DNA from: Chloroflexota bacterium
GTDB lineage: Bacteria > Chloroflexota > UBA6077 > JACCZL01
Assembly (NCBI GenBank): GCA_020845495.1
Contig: JADLFM010000261.1
Span: forward strand, 1 to 47,116
Direction of reading: 5' to 3'
Length of the DNA stretch: 47,116 nt
Shown in pieces: positions 22,176 to 30,699 of this stretch (the stretch's first letter is position 1; each line of letters begins with the position of its first letter). Below the pieces are notes generated by a model. The model worked only from the letters and a program-made list of their open reading frames with translations, did no database searches and was not told where the DNA came from. A program made the translations under genes and the position numbers.

Positions 22176-24271
22176 GCGCCACGACGGCAGCCATCGAATC
22201 TGCCAGTCCGCCGACGATACCAACGGCGGTCGACCCGCTGCGCCAGCTTGCCGCGACCGTTGCGCCCTGGCGCGGTGTCCTCCTGCTGGCCGCCGTCCTG
22301 ACCCTGACTGGCGCCGTCCTCGAATTGGTACCACCGCTCCTGATCGGCAAGATCGTCGACGAGCACCTGACGCCGGGAGTCGCCGACGGCCTGCTGACGC
22401 TCGCCGCGTTGTACCTGGCTGCCGTCGCCGCCGTGCAGGCCACGAGCGCGCTCTCGACCTACCTCGTCTCGATCGCGGCGCAGGGTGCGCTGCATCGCCT
22501 GCGGACCGGGTTGCACGCCCATCTCCAGACCTTGCCGATCTCGTTCTACGACCGTACCCCGCTCGGCGATCTCATCAGCCGCTGCACGGCCGACGTCGAG
22601 ACGCTCGATACGGTCTTCTCGTCCGGCGCGATCCGGCTCGTGGCGGACATGTCTCGGCTGGTCACGGTGTCGATCGCGATGCTCGCGCTCAGCCCGCAGT
22701 TGACCGCAATATCAGCGCTGGTCGCCCCGATCCTGGTGTTCGTGACCCGTCAGCTTCAGATCAGGATCCGCGCCGCCGAGCGCGCCAACCGCGAGGCGGT
22801 CGGCCTGCTGAATACCCATCTCCAGGAGAGCCTGGTCGGGGTCGAGGTCGTGCGCGCGTTCGGGCGCGAGGCGACGTTCGTCCAGCGTTTCCGCCACGCC
22901 CTCCGCGACGTGCTGGAGGCGTTCGACCGAACCGTCTCCTATTCGGCGCTCTACCCCCCGACGATGTCGATCCTGGCGGCGAGCGTGGTCGCGCTGCTGC
23001 TCTGGTTCGGGACGAGCGGGACGACCGGGGCCAGCTCCTGGGGCATCTCGCTGGGGACACTCACGGCGTTCGTCCTGTTGTTCGACCGGTTCTTCAAGCC
23101 GATCACAGCGCTCGGCGACGAGTGGCAGACGGTCCAGAGCGCCATCTCCGGCGCCGAGCGAATCTGCCAGGTACTGGCCGTCCCGAGCGACGAGCGGGCG
23201 CGCCCCGAGCCGTTCGCCGCTTCCCAGCCGGCAAGCGCCATAGTCCCGTACACGGGAACGCGCGAGCCGACTCCAGCGCGCACCTCCATGGCACCACACG
23301 AGTACCCGGCCCCGCCGGAAAATGCGACGCCAGGGGAGCCTGGCACGTCGCAGCGGGCGACACCTCCACGTCCATCGCTCGCACGGCCGGCGGGATCGCA
23401 GCACCGACCGGCGGCGAACGGGGCAGCGCATGCGGACCCCGGACTAGTGGTCGAGGTGCGACACCTGACGTTCGGCTACGAGGCTGGCCGGTCGATCCTC
23501 CACGACGTTTCCTTCTCGGTCGAGCGTGAGCAGCACGTCGCGGTCGTCGGACGAACTGGAGCCGGCAAGAGCAGCGTGCTCAGCCTGCTTGGCGGCCTCT
23601 ATGCGCCCTGGACTGGAACGGTCCTCGTGGCCGGCCGCAATCCGCGCGGACTGGACGACGCCGAACGCCGGCACGTGCTGGGCGTGGTACCACAGGCCGT
23701 TCATCTGTTCGCCGGTACCGTCTTCGAGAACGTCACGCTGTTCGACCCACACGCGGACCGCGCCGCTGTCGAGCAGGCACTCCGCATCGCCGGGGCCGAC
23801 GACTTCGTCCGGGCGCTCCCGAACGGCGCCGACACCCTGCTCGCCGGCGCGGGGCGGGGCGACGGGGTCCAGTTGTCGGCGGGGCAGCGCCAGTTGCTCG
23901 CCCTGGCTCGGGCGATCGCCTTCAGCCCGGCCGTCTTGCTGCTCGACGAGGCGACCGCCGCCGTGGATGGCGCGAGCGACGCAGCCTTCCGCGCCGCCTT
24001 GCGGACGGTCACCGTCGAGCGGGCCTGCGGCGTCTTGACGGTCGCACATCGCCTCTCGACGGCGCGCGAGGCGGACGTCGTCGTCGTCTTGGAGGCGGGG
24101 CGGGTGGTAGAAGTCGGACCCCCGGCCGAGTTGGAGCGCCAGGGCGGGCGCTTTGCGGCGCTCGCGGAGCTCGAAGCGGCCGGCTGGGCCTGGGACAACC
24201 TGCCCGTCGACGGTTCGCCGTCGGTGGTATCCGGCCTGCCCCGGCAGCGCAGCGATGAGGTGGGCAGATGA
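22172..24271 (+). CDS. ABC exporter half-transporter with canonical nucleotide site (partner 2)
   Basis: This 699-residue partner has a membrane domain (about 30-330) with SFYDRTPLGDLISRCTADVE, then a Pro/Ala-rich linker of about 75 residues (350-425) and a canonical ATPase: Walker A GRTGAGKSSV from residue 460, Q-loop VPQAVHLFAG, signature LSAGQRQL, Walker B LLLDEATAAVD with catalytic Glu593, and H-loop VAHRLST. Its LSAGQ completes the site whose Walker motifs come from partner 1, so the pair has one active and one weak ATP site. The start overlaps the previous stop as ATGA. Such pairs usually export lipids, peptides or drugs; the cargo here is unknown. The long linker is unusual. Confidence 0.94.
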   Translation: MSATTAAIESASPPTIPTAVDPLRQLAATVAPWRGVLLLAAVLTLTGAVLELVPPLLIGKIVDEHLTPGVADGLLTLAALYLAAVAAVQATSALSTYLVSIAAQGALHRLRTGLHAHLQTLPISFYDRTPLGDLISRCTADVETLDTVFSSGAIRLVADMSRLVTVSIAMLALSPQLTAISALVAPILVFVTRQLQIRIRAAERANREAVGLLNTHLQESLVGVEVVRAFGREATFVQRFRHALRDVLEAFDRTVSYSALYPPTMSILAASVVALLLWFGTSGTTGASSWGISLGTLTAFVLLFDRFFKPITALGDEWQTVQSAISGAERICQVLAVPSDERARPEPFAASQPASAIVPYTGTREPTPARTSMAPHEYPAPPENATPGEPGTSQRATPPRPSLARPAGSQHRPAANGAAHADPGLVVEVRHLTFGYEAGRSILHDVSFSVEREQHVAVVGRTGAGKSSVLSLLGGLYAPWTGTVLVAGRNPRGLDDAERRHVLGVVPQAVHLFAGTVFENVTLFDPHADRAAVEQALRIAGADDFVRALPNGADTLLAGAGRGDGVQLSAGQRQLLALARAIAFSPAVLLLDEATAAVDGASDAAFRAALRTVTVERACGVLTVAHRLSTAREADVVVVLEAGRVVEVGPPAELERQGGRFAALAELEAAGWAWDNLPVDGSPSVVSGLPRQRSDEVGR

Positions 24272-24350
24272 CCCCTGGAGCGAAGCCGCACCTTCCGAAT
24301 GGCGTACGATCGAGGGAGGCCGGTGGCCTGGGGTCAGGTGGAGGTAGGAC

Positions 24351-25397
24351 GTGGAGATTGGGGTAGGACTGGATCAGCAGCTTGGCGTGTCGTTCGACGA
24401 GCATCGTGAGCTTGCGCGGCTGGCAGCGCGCCTCGGCTATCAGGCCATCTGGACGAATGCCGGCAACGGACGCGACCCGCTCCACGTCTGCGCCCAGTGG
24501 TGGGCAGCCAGCGCTGAGGTCGTGCCTGGCGGGCTTGGGACCGGTATCTCGGTCATCCCGGTCGGGCTGTGGGCCGTGCCGTCGCTCGCATCGTCGGCCG
24601 CGACGGTTGGCGAGATCACGGGCGGCCGTTTCGTCCTCGGCGTGGGGTCCGGCGCGATTCACAGCCCGGCGGGCCGGCGCACCCTCGGGCTGCCCGATCT
24701 GCGTCCGATCGGTACGATGCGCGACTACCTGGTGACGCTCCGCGCGCTGCTGGCCGGCCAGCAGGTCGACTATGAGGGATCGGCCGTGCGCCTCCACGGC
24801 TTCGAGTTGAGCATCCGGCCGCCGCGTGTGCCGGTCGTCCTGGGCGCGCTCGGCCCGCACATGCTGACACTGGCCGGCGAGGCGTCGGACGGGGCCGCAC
24901 TGAACTGGTGTACCCCCGAGCAGATCGCCTGGAGCCGCCAGCAGGTCGACGAGGGCGCGCGGAGCGCCGGGCGCGACCCGTCCGAAGTCAAGCTGGTCGA
25001 GTACATCCGGATTTGCGTCGACGACGACGAGGACGCTGCCCGCCGAGCCTACACCCGCGCCCTGATGGCCTACGCGCTCGCTCGGCCCGGCGTCTCGCGG
25101 ACGCTCGGCTACCGAGGGCACTTCGGGCGGATGGGCTTCGACGAGGCGCTCACCGAGCTCGAGGAGCGGCGCGACCGTGGCGCACCAGATGACGAGTTGA
25201 TCGACGCCTTCCCGGTAGAACTGGCGCGGCTGGTCGGCTACTTCGGCCCGGCCTCAGGTGCGGCGGCAGCGTTCAAGCGGCTCTCGGCTGGCCTCGACAC
25301 GGCTCTCGTGCGGGTCGTTCCTTCACAGCGCGGCAGCCTCGGGCCAATCGTCGCGGTGATGGAGGCCTGCCAGCCGTCGCGGGTGGCGCGCGCCTGA
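24351..25397 (+). CDS. luciferase-like (LLM) F420/flavin-dependent oxidoreductase
   Basis: The protein is a TIM-barrel oxidoreductase of the luciferase/MER family, 348 residues. It begins MEIGVGLDQQLGVSFDEHRE, followed by LARLGYQAIWTNAG and the typical ATVGEITGGRFVLGVGSG with its phosphate-binding glycine run. RPPRVPVVLGALGPHMLTLA and GEASDGAALNWCTPEQI are the late barrel motifs found in MER-like F420 enzymes. The GTG at 24351 follows GGAGG by six bases; TACGAT at 24306 is a possible -10. It stands alone after the ABC genes and is followed by a strong two-way hairpin. Whether it uses F420 or FMN cannot be settled from these motifs, and the substrate is unknown. Confidence 0.87.
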   Translation: MEIGVGLDQQLGVSFDEHRELARLAARLGYQAIWTNAGNGRDPLHVCAQWWAASAEVVPGGLGTGISVIPVGLWAVPSLASSAATVGEITGGRFVLGVGSGAIHSPAGRRTLGLPDLRPIGTMRDYLVTLRALLAGQQVDYEGSAVRLHGFELSIRPPRVPVVLGALGPHMLTLAGEASDGAALNWCTPEQIAWSRQQVDEGARSAGRDPSEVKLVEYIRICVDDDEDAARRAYTRALMAYALARPGVSRTLGYRGHFGRMGFDEALTELEERRDRGAPDDELIDAFPVELARLVGYFGPASGAAAAFKRLSAGLDTALVRVVPSQRGSLGPIVAVMEACQPSRVARA

Positions 25398-25475
25398 GGC
25401 GGGTGCGCGATTGAATGGCACCCGAGTGGATGGCACCAGGGCGGGCAGGCCGCTGTTGGCCATCCGAGGATGCCT

Positions 25476-25505
25476 GACGGGGCGCACGCGATCGTGCGCC
25501 CCGTC
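25476..25505. terminator. 13-bp perfect hairpin between convergent genes
   Basis: GACGGGGCGCACG (25476-25488) pairs with CGTGCGCCCCGTC (25493-25505) around CGAT. It lies between the LLM gene (+) and the OsmC gene (-) and can act on both strands; no T tract. Confidence 0.65.
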
Positions 25506-25638
25506 GGTAGATCCTTGGCCTGTCACACGCCTGGTCGGGCGTCGAGGGTAGGCCAGGGGGGCTGGCCGGTCCGCGGTGGAGTGCCAGCGCATGAGCCAGC
25601 CGGCCGGCCGGTTCGCGTGCTGGCGCCGTTCCCACCAA

Positions 25639-26082
25639 TCAGCTCTCCAGCCGCGAGGTGACTCGAAACTCGACGTTGCCGTGCAGCGCCTTCGCGACCG
25701 GGCAGCCCGTCTCGGCAGCCCGTACGGCCTGCTCGAAGGTCGCGGCATCGGCACCTGGTACGCGGCCCTTGACGTCGATCTCCATGGTCGTGATCGCGTA
25801 GCCGCCCCCCACCTTGTCGAGGGAGCAGATCGCGCTGACCGTCAGTTGCTCCGGTGGATGACCGGCCTGGGTCAGCCCCAGCGACAGGGCCATCGCGAAA
25901 CAGGCGCTCTGCGCGGCTGCGATCAACTCCTCCGGGCTCGTCTTGCCGCCGGCCTCCTCGACCCTGGCCGCGAAGGTGAGCGTCTGCTCTGGGAACGCTC
26001 CGCTATCGACGGTCAGGCGCCCCTTCCCCTGTGCGGTGGTCCCAGTCCAGACGATCTGGGCTCGTCGTCGCGCTAAAGCCAT
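25639..26082 (-). CDS. OsmC-type peroxiredoxin
   Basis: The 147-residue protein belongs to the OsmC branch proper, which detoxifies organic peroxides: WTGTTAQGKGRLTVDSGAF at the start, KTSPEELIAAAQSACFAMAL with the first redox Cys, and ATFEQAVRAAETGCPVAKAL with the second, ending GNVEFRVTSRLES. These are the hallmark OsmC motifs, and both cysteines are kept. AAGGGGG lies six bases before the ATG at 26082. It is only distantly related to the OsmC-family gene at 17822. The reductant, usually a lipoylated protein or small thiol, is not visible here. Confidence 0.93.
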   Translation of the reverse strand: MALARRRAQIVWTGTTAQGKGRLTVDSGAFPEQTLTFAARVEEAGGKTSPEELIAAAQSACFAMALSLGLTQAGHPPEQLTVSAICSLDKVGGGYAITTMEIDVKGRVPGADAATFEQAVRAAETGCPVAKALHGNVEFRVTSRLES

Positions 26083-26595
26083 GGTCTACCCCCTTCTGGT
26101 GGTGCTGTGTCATCGAGTAGCAGTCAACCCGTCGTCGGCTCGCCCTCCAGCGCCGACGACCCGACCGCCCGCGGCGCAGCGCAGTCTCCCTGCCGCTCGT
26201 TCAGCGGCGAACATGGGAGAGTGGCGCTGGGCGCTCAGCCCGAGCGGCGGCCTGTGCGCCCCAGCGCCAGACACGTGCACCTGGGCCTCCTGCACGATAT
26301 GGGCCGCCCTGCACGATACGGGCCGCGCAGGCCAGCCGGGTTCGGTGCCGGTGTCTGGCCTTCGTCTGGCCTTCGAAGATGCTTCGACGCTTCCACGTCA
26401 TGCCCGCGTACACATCCACGTACGCGCCACGCGGTACGCCGAACGGGGTGGCCCGGAGCGTGTGGCCTGGGCAGCAGTGTGGCCTGGGCAGCAGTGTGGC
26501 CTGGGCAGCAGTGCGGCCTGGGCAGCAGTGTGGCCTGGGCAGCAGTGTGGCCTGGGCAGCAGTGCGGCCTGGGGCGTGTGGCCTGGGGCGTGTGG
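26083..26595. other. 513-base intergenic region ending in a minisatellite
   Basis: It lies between the secreted-protein stop (26596) and the OsmC start, both on the minus strand. TTGACT (minus, 26131-26126) is a possible -35 for OsmC, but I find no matching -10. The right end is the 17-bp tandem array. No gene is seen. Confidence 0.45.
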
Positions 26596-26596
26596 C
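26460..26596. repeat. 17-bp minisatellite, six full units plus shortened units
   Basis: Six units of GTGTGGCCTGGGCAGCA (with T/C variation at the fourth base) run from 26460 to 26561, then two 14-base units of GTG(T/C)GGCCTGGGGC and a partial unit. The array touches the stop codon of the secreted-protein gene, so it would form the 3' end of that transcript. The unit is not a multiple of three and is non-coding. Confidence 0.92.
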
Positions 26597-27369
26597 TATG
26601 GAACGCCAGGGGGCGTCGGAACTGGCGGGGTCGGTGGGAAGACTGGCGGCGCCTGGGTGGGGATGAGCGGCGGGGGCACCGGCAACGGCGTTGGGATCGG
26701 AGCGAGCGCCGGTTCGCCGCCCGGCGTGGGGAGCGGGCGCGGCAGGTACGGCGTGGCAGTCGGCTCACGCGCTGGCTCGTACACGGGGGCGAACGGGCTG
26801 CGGGTGGGCAGCGGTTCTAGGGGGAGTGGCAGCGTGGCAACCGGAGGCGCACTCTCCGGCGGAATAGCCTCGGGTGACCCGCTCTCCGGCCGCACGGTTG
26901 GCGCTGACGTCGCGGTCGGGCGGGCCGGAGCCGCCTCGACGACGACACTCACGCGCGCCTGTAGCTCGTTCCCATCGACGTCATCCACTACCAGTACGAG
27001 GGTGTAGTCGCCAGCCGGAAGATCGCCGGTGTCCCAGACCGCGAGAAAGCCACCCGTGCGGGGCTGGTCGACACGCGGGCTGACCGGTTGGAGCGAAGTA
27101 GGCGCGGGATCGTTGCCCGGGCCGACGAGCAGTTGGAAGAAGGCGAAGCGCTCGGGATCCGGCCAGACGGCTCGGCCGGTGACGTAGACGAGGCCGCGCA
27201 CCACCTCACCCGGCTCCGGTCCGTCGATCCTGAGCGGCGGCTCGTCCGCCGCGACGGTACTCCCACTACCCAGCAGGAGCGCCGCGATGAGCGCGACGAG
27301 GAGCCAGCATGCGGCCGCCGGCGAGGAGCGAGCATATCCAGTCGTTCGTTGAGGTTGGTCGAAATCCAC
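26596..27369 (-). CDS. secreted proline-rich protein with Ig-like domain
   Basis: The 257-residue protein has a signal sequence (basic start, then ACWLLVALIAALLLGSGSTV, cut near VAADEPP). Residues about 45-140 look like an Ig-like beta-sandwich: PPLRIDGPEPGEVVRGLVYV, then FAFFQLLVGPGND, GGFLAVWDTGDLPAGDYTLV and VVDDVDGNELQARVSVVVE, as in domains that describe molecular events around spores or the envelope. The remaining 110 residues are Pro/Thr-rich and probably extended. The start is GTG 27369, behind GGGGTGA. I do not recognise a named family. A surface or wall-attached role is inferred. The stop is followed directly by the 17-bp array, so the Pro-rich tail may itself be unstable in length. 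Confidence 0.72.
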   Translation of the reverse strand: MDFDQPQRTTGYARSSPAAACWLLVALIAALLLGSGSTVAADEPPLRIDGPEPGEVVRGLVYVTGRAVWPDPERFAFFQLLVGPGNDPAPTSLQPVSPRVDQPRTGGFLAVWDTGDLPAGDYTLVLVVDDVDGNELQARVSVVVEAAPARPTATSAPTVRPESGSPEAIPPESAPPVATLPLPLEPLPTRSPFAPVYEPAREPTATPYLPRPLPTPGGEPALAPIPTPLPVPPPLIPTQAPPVFPPTPPVPTPPGVP

Positions 27370-27431
27370 CAGGTATCACCCCGACGCCCTACGGCTCGGC
27401 ATGACAGCAATCCTGCACCCAACGTGTAGGC

Positions 27432-27480
27432 GATCTTCTGGCCACGGCTGACTCCGTCGTTCGCTCGCTCAGCGAAGATC
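27432..27480 (-). terminator. possible terminator after the 27.5-kb dehydratase
   Basis: GATCTTC (27432-27438) and GAAGATC (27474-27480) form a perfect seven-base inverted repeat with a long loop, 38 bases beyond the stop of the minus-strand gene. Weak evidence. Confidence 0.25.
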
Positions 27481-27517
27481 GGAGCCAGCCCGTCACGTCG
27501 CCCTCCGGCCAGGTGGT

Positions 27518-28660
27518 CTACCAGTTGGTGTAGCTGCCGTCGCGGCGGACGAGGTGCGGCACCTCGTACATCTGGAACGGGCTCTTGCGAGCCGCCTCGC
27601 GGTCGAACTCAACACCCAGCCCTGGACGGGTCGGCGGCAGGATGTAGCCATCTTTCCACGCCATCTGGACCGGTACCACGTCCGGCAGCAGCACGCCCGG
27701 CTTCGTCGGCTGCTCCTGCACTCCGACGTTCGGGCTAGCGAAGTTCAACTGCGCGCAGGCGGCGGAGGACACCGGTCCGAGCGGGTTGTGGGTGGCAAGT
27801 TTGATGTAGTGGGTCTCGCACCAGCCGGCGATCTTCTTCGCCTCGGTCAGCCCGCCGGCGATGCAGATGTCGATGCGGGCGTAGTCGGTCAGTTCCTCCT
27901 CGACGATCTCCCGGAACTCCCACTTGCTGTGGAACTGCTCGCCGATCGCCAGCGGCACGTTGACGTGCTGCCGCACGTTCCGCAAGCTATACATGCTCTC
28001 GGAGCGGATCGGATCCTCGATGAAGAAGGGCCGGTACTCCTCGACGGCGTTGCAGAACTGAATCGCGTCCGGCGGATCGGTCCGAGTATGGAGGTCGAAG
28101 CACAACTCGACGTCGTCGCCGAGCGCCTTCCGCAGCGCCGCGAACTGCTGGATACCAACACGCATCGCCTGGGCCGGCTCAAAGACGTCGCCGTGTTGGA
28201 TCGGCCCGCCGAGGCCCCAGCGCACGAACTTCCAGCCCTCGTCGACGTGCCGCAGGGCGTTCTCGACCAGTTCCTCGGTGGTGGCGCCGGTCACGTGCGG
28301 GTAGCACACAACCTTGTCACGGGCGAGGCCGCCGAGCAATTCGTAGACCGGGACGCCGAGCGCCTTACCCTTGATATCCCAGAGCGCGATGTCGATCGCG
28401 GCGATGGCGCCGGTGGTGATGTTTCCGGCCGGGAAGAAGCCGCCCCGGAACATCTCCTGCCAGAGCCGCTCGATCTGGAACGGATCGCGCCCGATCAGAA
28501 ACGGCTTCAGGTGCTCGACGGCGCCCTGCACGGCCAGTTCGCGGCTCGAGAGGCCGTTCTCGCCGACCCCGTAGATACCCTCGTCGGTGTCGACCACGAC
28601 GAAGCTGAAGTTCTTGCGCCCACCAAAGACGAGGTACGTCTCGACGTTTGTAATCTTCAA
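27518..28660 (-). CDS. enolase-superfamily sugar-acid dehydratase (mannonate/galactonate type)
   Basis: This 380-residue enzyme has the enolase fold with metal ligands Asp189 (FDLHTRTDPP), Glu215 (FFIEDPI), Glu241 (AIGEQFHSK) and His291 (ATHNPLGPVS). The DLHTR motif and the stretch EEYRPFFIEDPIRSESMYSL resemble mannonate dehydratase, while THNPLGPV resembles galactonate dehydratase; dehydration of a C6 aldonate to a 2-keto-3-deoxy acid is the likely reaction. The start is TTG 28660, with GGAGG eight bases upstream. It lies 201 bases behind a close paralogue (28862-30031), with long identical stretches such as ELAVQGAVEHLK, so the pair arose by tandem duplication. It is the last member of the minus-strand catabolic series. 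Confidence 0.88.
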   Translation of the reverse strand: MKITNVETYLVFGGRKNFSFVVVDTDEGIYGVGENGLSSRELAVQGAVEHLKPFLIGRDPFQIERLWQEMFRGGFFPAGNITTGAIAAIDIALWDIKGKALGVPVYELLGGLARDKVVCYPHVTGATTEELVENALRHVDEGWKFVRWGLGGPIQHGDVFEPAQAMRVGIQQFAALRKALGDDVELCFDLHTRTDPPDAIQFCNAVEEYRPFFIEDPIRSESMYSLRNVRQHVNVPLAIGEQFHSKWEFREIVEEELTDYARIDICIAGGLTEAKKIAGWCETHYIKLATHNPLGPVSSAACAQLNFASPNVGVQEQPTKPGVLLPDVVPVQMAWKDGYILPPTRPGLGVEFDREAARKSPFQMYEVPHLVRRDGSYTNW

Positions 28661-28861
28661 AACAGAAGCCTCCAGAGTTGTCAGGAATCAGGGGGTAGTT
28701 TTCAGGAATGCCGACATGAGCGGCCAGCGCTCGGCCGCCAGTCTTCAGCCATCAGGATAAGGCTCCAGGCCGTCGAGCATCCTTCGAGTACGAGCGCCTG
28801 ACGGCTGATGGCCGCTCGCTTACCAGAGACAACCGCTGACTGCCTGCCGCTCGCTCGCCCC

Positions 28862-30031
28862 TCACCAGTTCGTGACGCTGCCGTCGATGCGGGTCAGGTG
28901 CGGGGTTTCGTGGGGCCGGTAGGGGCTCTTGCGGGCCGCCTCGCGGTCGAACTCGACGCCCAGACCGGGGATGGTGGTCGGCAACAGATAGCCGTCCTGC
29001 CAGTCGATCGCGACCGATACGACGTCTGGCAACAGTCGATCCGGCCGGACCGGCTGCTCCTGAATCCCGACGTTCGCGGTCGCCAGGTTCACCTGAAGGC
29101 AGGCCGCCGCCGACACCGGGCCGAGCGGGTTATGGGTCGCGAGGCGGATGTAGTATGCCTCAGCCCAGTTCGCGATCTTGCGCGTCTCGGTGATGCCACC
29201 AGCAATGCAGACGTCGACCCGCGCGTAGTCGGTCAACTGCTCCGCGATGACGTCCTTGAACTCCCACTTATGGGCCAGTTGCTCCCCAACCGCGATCGGC
29301 ACGCTGACGTGCTGGCGCACCAGCCGGAGCGTCGAGATGCCCTCGGCGCGAACCGGGTCTTCCATGAAGAACGGCCGGTACGGCTCGGCTGCACGGCACA
29401 ATTCGATGGCCTCGGGCGGGTCGAGGCGCTGGTGCATGTCGTGGATCAACTCCAGCGACGGGCCGAACTCGTTGCGGAGCGCCTCGAATTGAGCCAGCAC
29501 CTTCCCGACCGCCTCGCGCGGTTCGTAGATCGGGCCGGGGAAGACGCTCATGCTCCAGCGCAGCACCTTCCAGCCATCGTCGACACAACCCCGCGCCGCC
29601 TCCACCAGCGCCTCGGGCGTGGCACCGCGGATGTGGCCGTAGCAGAGCACCCGGTCGCGGGCAAGGCCGCCAAGCAGCTCGTAGACGGGCACGCCGAGCG
29701 CTTTGCCCTTGATGTCCCAGAGCGCGATATCGATGGCCGCGATGGCCGAGGTCGTGACGTTGCCGGCCGCGAAGAAAGCGCCCCGGAACATCTCCTGCCA
29801 GAGCCGCTCGATCTGGAATGGATCGCGCCCGATCAGGAACTGCTTCAGGTGCTCGACGGCGCCCTGGACGGCTAACTCACGGCTCGACAGGCCAGCCTCC
29901 CCCACACCGTAGATACCCTCGTCGGTGTCGACCACGACGAAACAGAAGTTCTTGTCGGCGAAGTTCTTCCGAACGTTCGGATCCTTCGCCCCGCCCCAGA
30001 CGATGTAGGTCTGGATGTCAGTGATCCTCAC
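28862..30031 (-). CDS. enolase-superfamily sugar-acid dehydratase, tandem paralogue
   Basis: The 389-residue protein is closely related to the neighbour at 27518-28660 and shares IERLWQEMFRG, AAIDIALWDIKGKALGVPVY and GLGVEFDREAARKSP. Ligands are Asp198 (HDMHQRLDPP), Glu224 (FFMEDPV), Glu250 (AVGEQLAHK) and His300 (ATHNPLGPVS). Compared with the neighbour it carries a nine-residue insertion near residue 17 (KDPNVRKNF), a changed barrel strand 2 end (LRWSMSVFPGP instead of VRWGLGGPIQHG) and MHQR instead of LHTR, all lining the active site, so the two probably act on different acids. The start is GTG 30031, with AGGAG six bases upstream. Confidence 0.88.
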   Translation of the reverse strand: MRITDIQTYIVWGGAKDPNVRKNFADKNFCFVVVDTDEGIYGVGEAGLSSRELAVQGAVEHLKQFLIGRDPFQIERLWQEMFRGAFFAAGNVTTSAIAAIDIALWDIKGKALGVPVYELLGGLARDRVLCYGHIRGATPEALVEAARGCVDDGWKVLRWSMSVFPGPIYEPREAVGKVLAQFEALRNEFGPSLELIHDMHQRLDPPEAIELCRAAEPYRPFFMEDPVRAEGISTLRLVRQHVSVPIAVGEQLAHKWEFKDVIAEQLTDYARVDVCIAGGITETRKIANWAEAYYIRLATHNPLGPVSAAACLQVNLATANVGIQEQPVRPDRLLPDVVSVAIDWQDGYLLPTTIPGLGVEFDREAARKSPYRPHETPHLTRIDGSVTNW

Positions 30032-30200
30032 AGCGTCTCCTCATTGCCCGGCGCACCCGAGCCGGCCCACGGTGTCGAAAGTCGGAATCATAGTGTCGAA
30101 AGATGGAGGCGGGTTGAACGCGCGCCGGGCCAGCGGATGGCCCGGCTTCACGCTCGCGTGCCCTGGCACGGTTGAGGGGCAGGTCAGCCGCCGACGTCCG

Positions 30201-30617
30201 TCAGGCGTGCAGAATGACGATACCGTCCTCGACAGTGACTGGATACGTCTCGACGCGCTCGTCCTCGTCGTCGGTCGCGCTTCCGGACGCCTCGACGGTC
30301 ACCTCGTAGGTGCGGACGCGCATCCGGTGGGGGTTGTAAATCGAGCGGCCGTTGGTGATATCGAACTCCCAGCCGTGCCAGGGGCAGCGCAGGATCTCCC
30401 CCTCGCGGGCCCAGACGTACTCGCCAGGCGCGCTCGGCATGGTCATGCCCTTGATCGCGCCGCGGCAGAGGGGCGCGGCCTGGTGAGGGCAGCGGTTGAG
30501 CAGCGCGTAGTAGTGGCCCTTGACGTTGAAGACGCCGATCGAGCGGCCGTTGGCGTCGACGATCCTGCGCGCGCCTGGTGGTAGCTCGCTCACCCGTCCG
30601 ACGACGTATCGGCTCAT
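30201..30617 (-). CDS. Rieske [2Fe-2S] ferredoxin-like protein
   Basis: The 138-residue protein is a single Rieske domain. The cluster ligands are in NRCPHQAAPLC (Cys43, His45) and LRCPWHGWEFD (Cys78, His81), as in oxygenase-type Rieske ferredoxins. Between the two ligand motifs is a longer than usual segment (IKGMTMPSAPGEYVWAREGE), and an acidic insert with ATDDEDERVE lies near the end. No oxygenase large subunit is present, so it may donate electrons to a partner elsewhere. It follows the amidohydrolase gene by 82 bases on the same strand; such amidohydrolase/Rieske pairs are something I associate with Chloroflexota catabolic islands. The ATG at 30617 follows GGGGGCG. Confidence 0.9.
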   Translation of the reverse strand: MSRYVVGRVSELPPGARRIVDANGRSIGVFNVKGHYYALLNRCPHQAAPLCRGAIKGMTMPSAPGEYVWAREGEILRCPWHGWEFDITNGRSIYNPHRMRVRTYEVTVEASGSATDDEDERVETYPVTVEDGIVILHA

Positions 30618-30699
30618 GCCAGCGCCCCCACGTCAGCCCGGCCGCGGCGGCCGCTCAGGAGTCGCGCGCCTGCCCGGCCGTTCGCGCCTGCCCGGCCGT

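Noticed and set aside
21892..23529. 545-codon frame crossing from ABC partner 1 into partner 2
   Set aside because: Arg/Pro-rich frame without homology overlapping two complete ABC genes.
26460..26596. CRISPR-like array
   Set aside because: Units are directly adjacent without spacers and only 17 bases long, so it is a minisatellite.
27554..28801. 415-codon plus-strand frame opposite the dehydratase
   Set aside because: Antisense shadow; the enolase motifs are on the minus strand.
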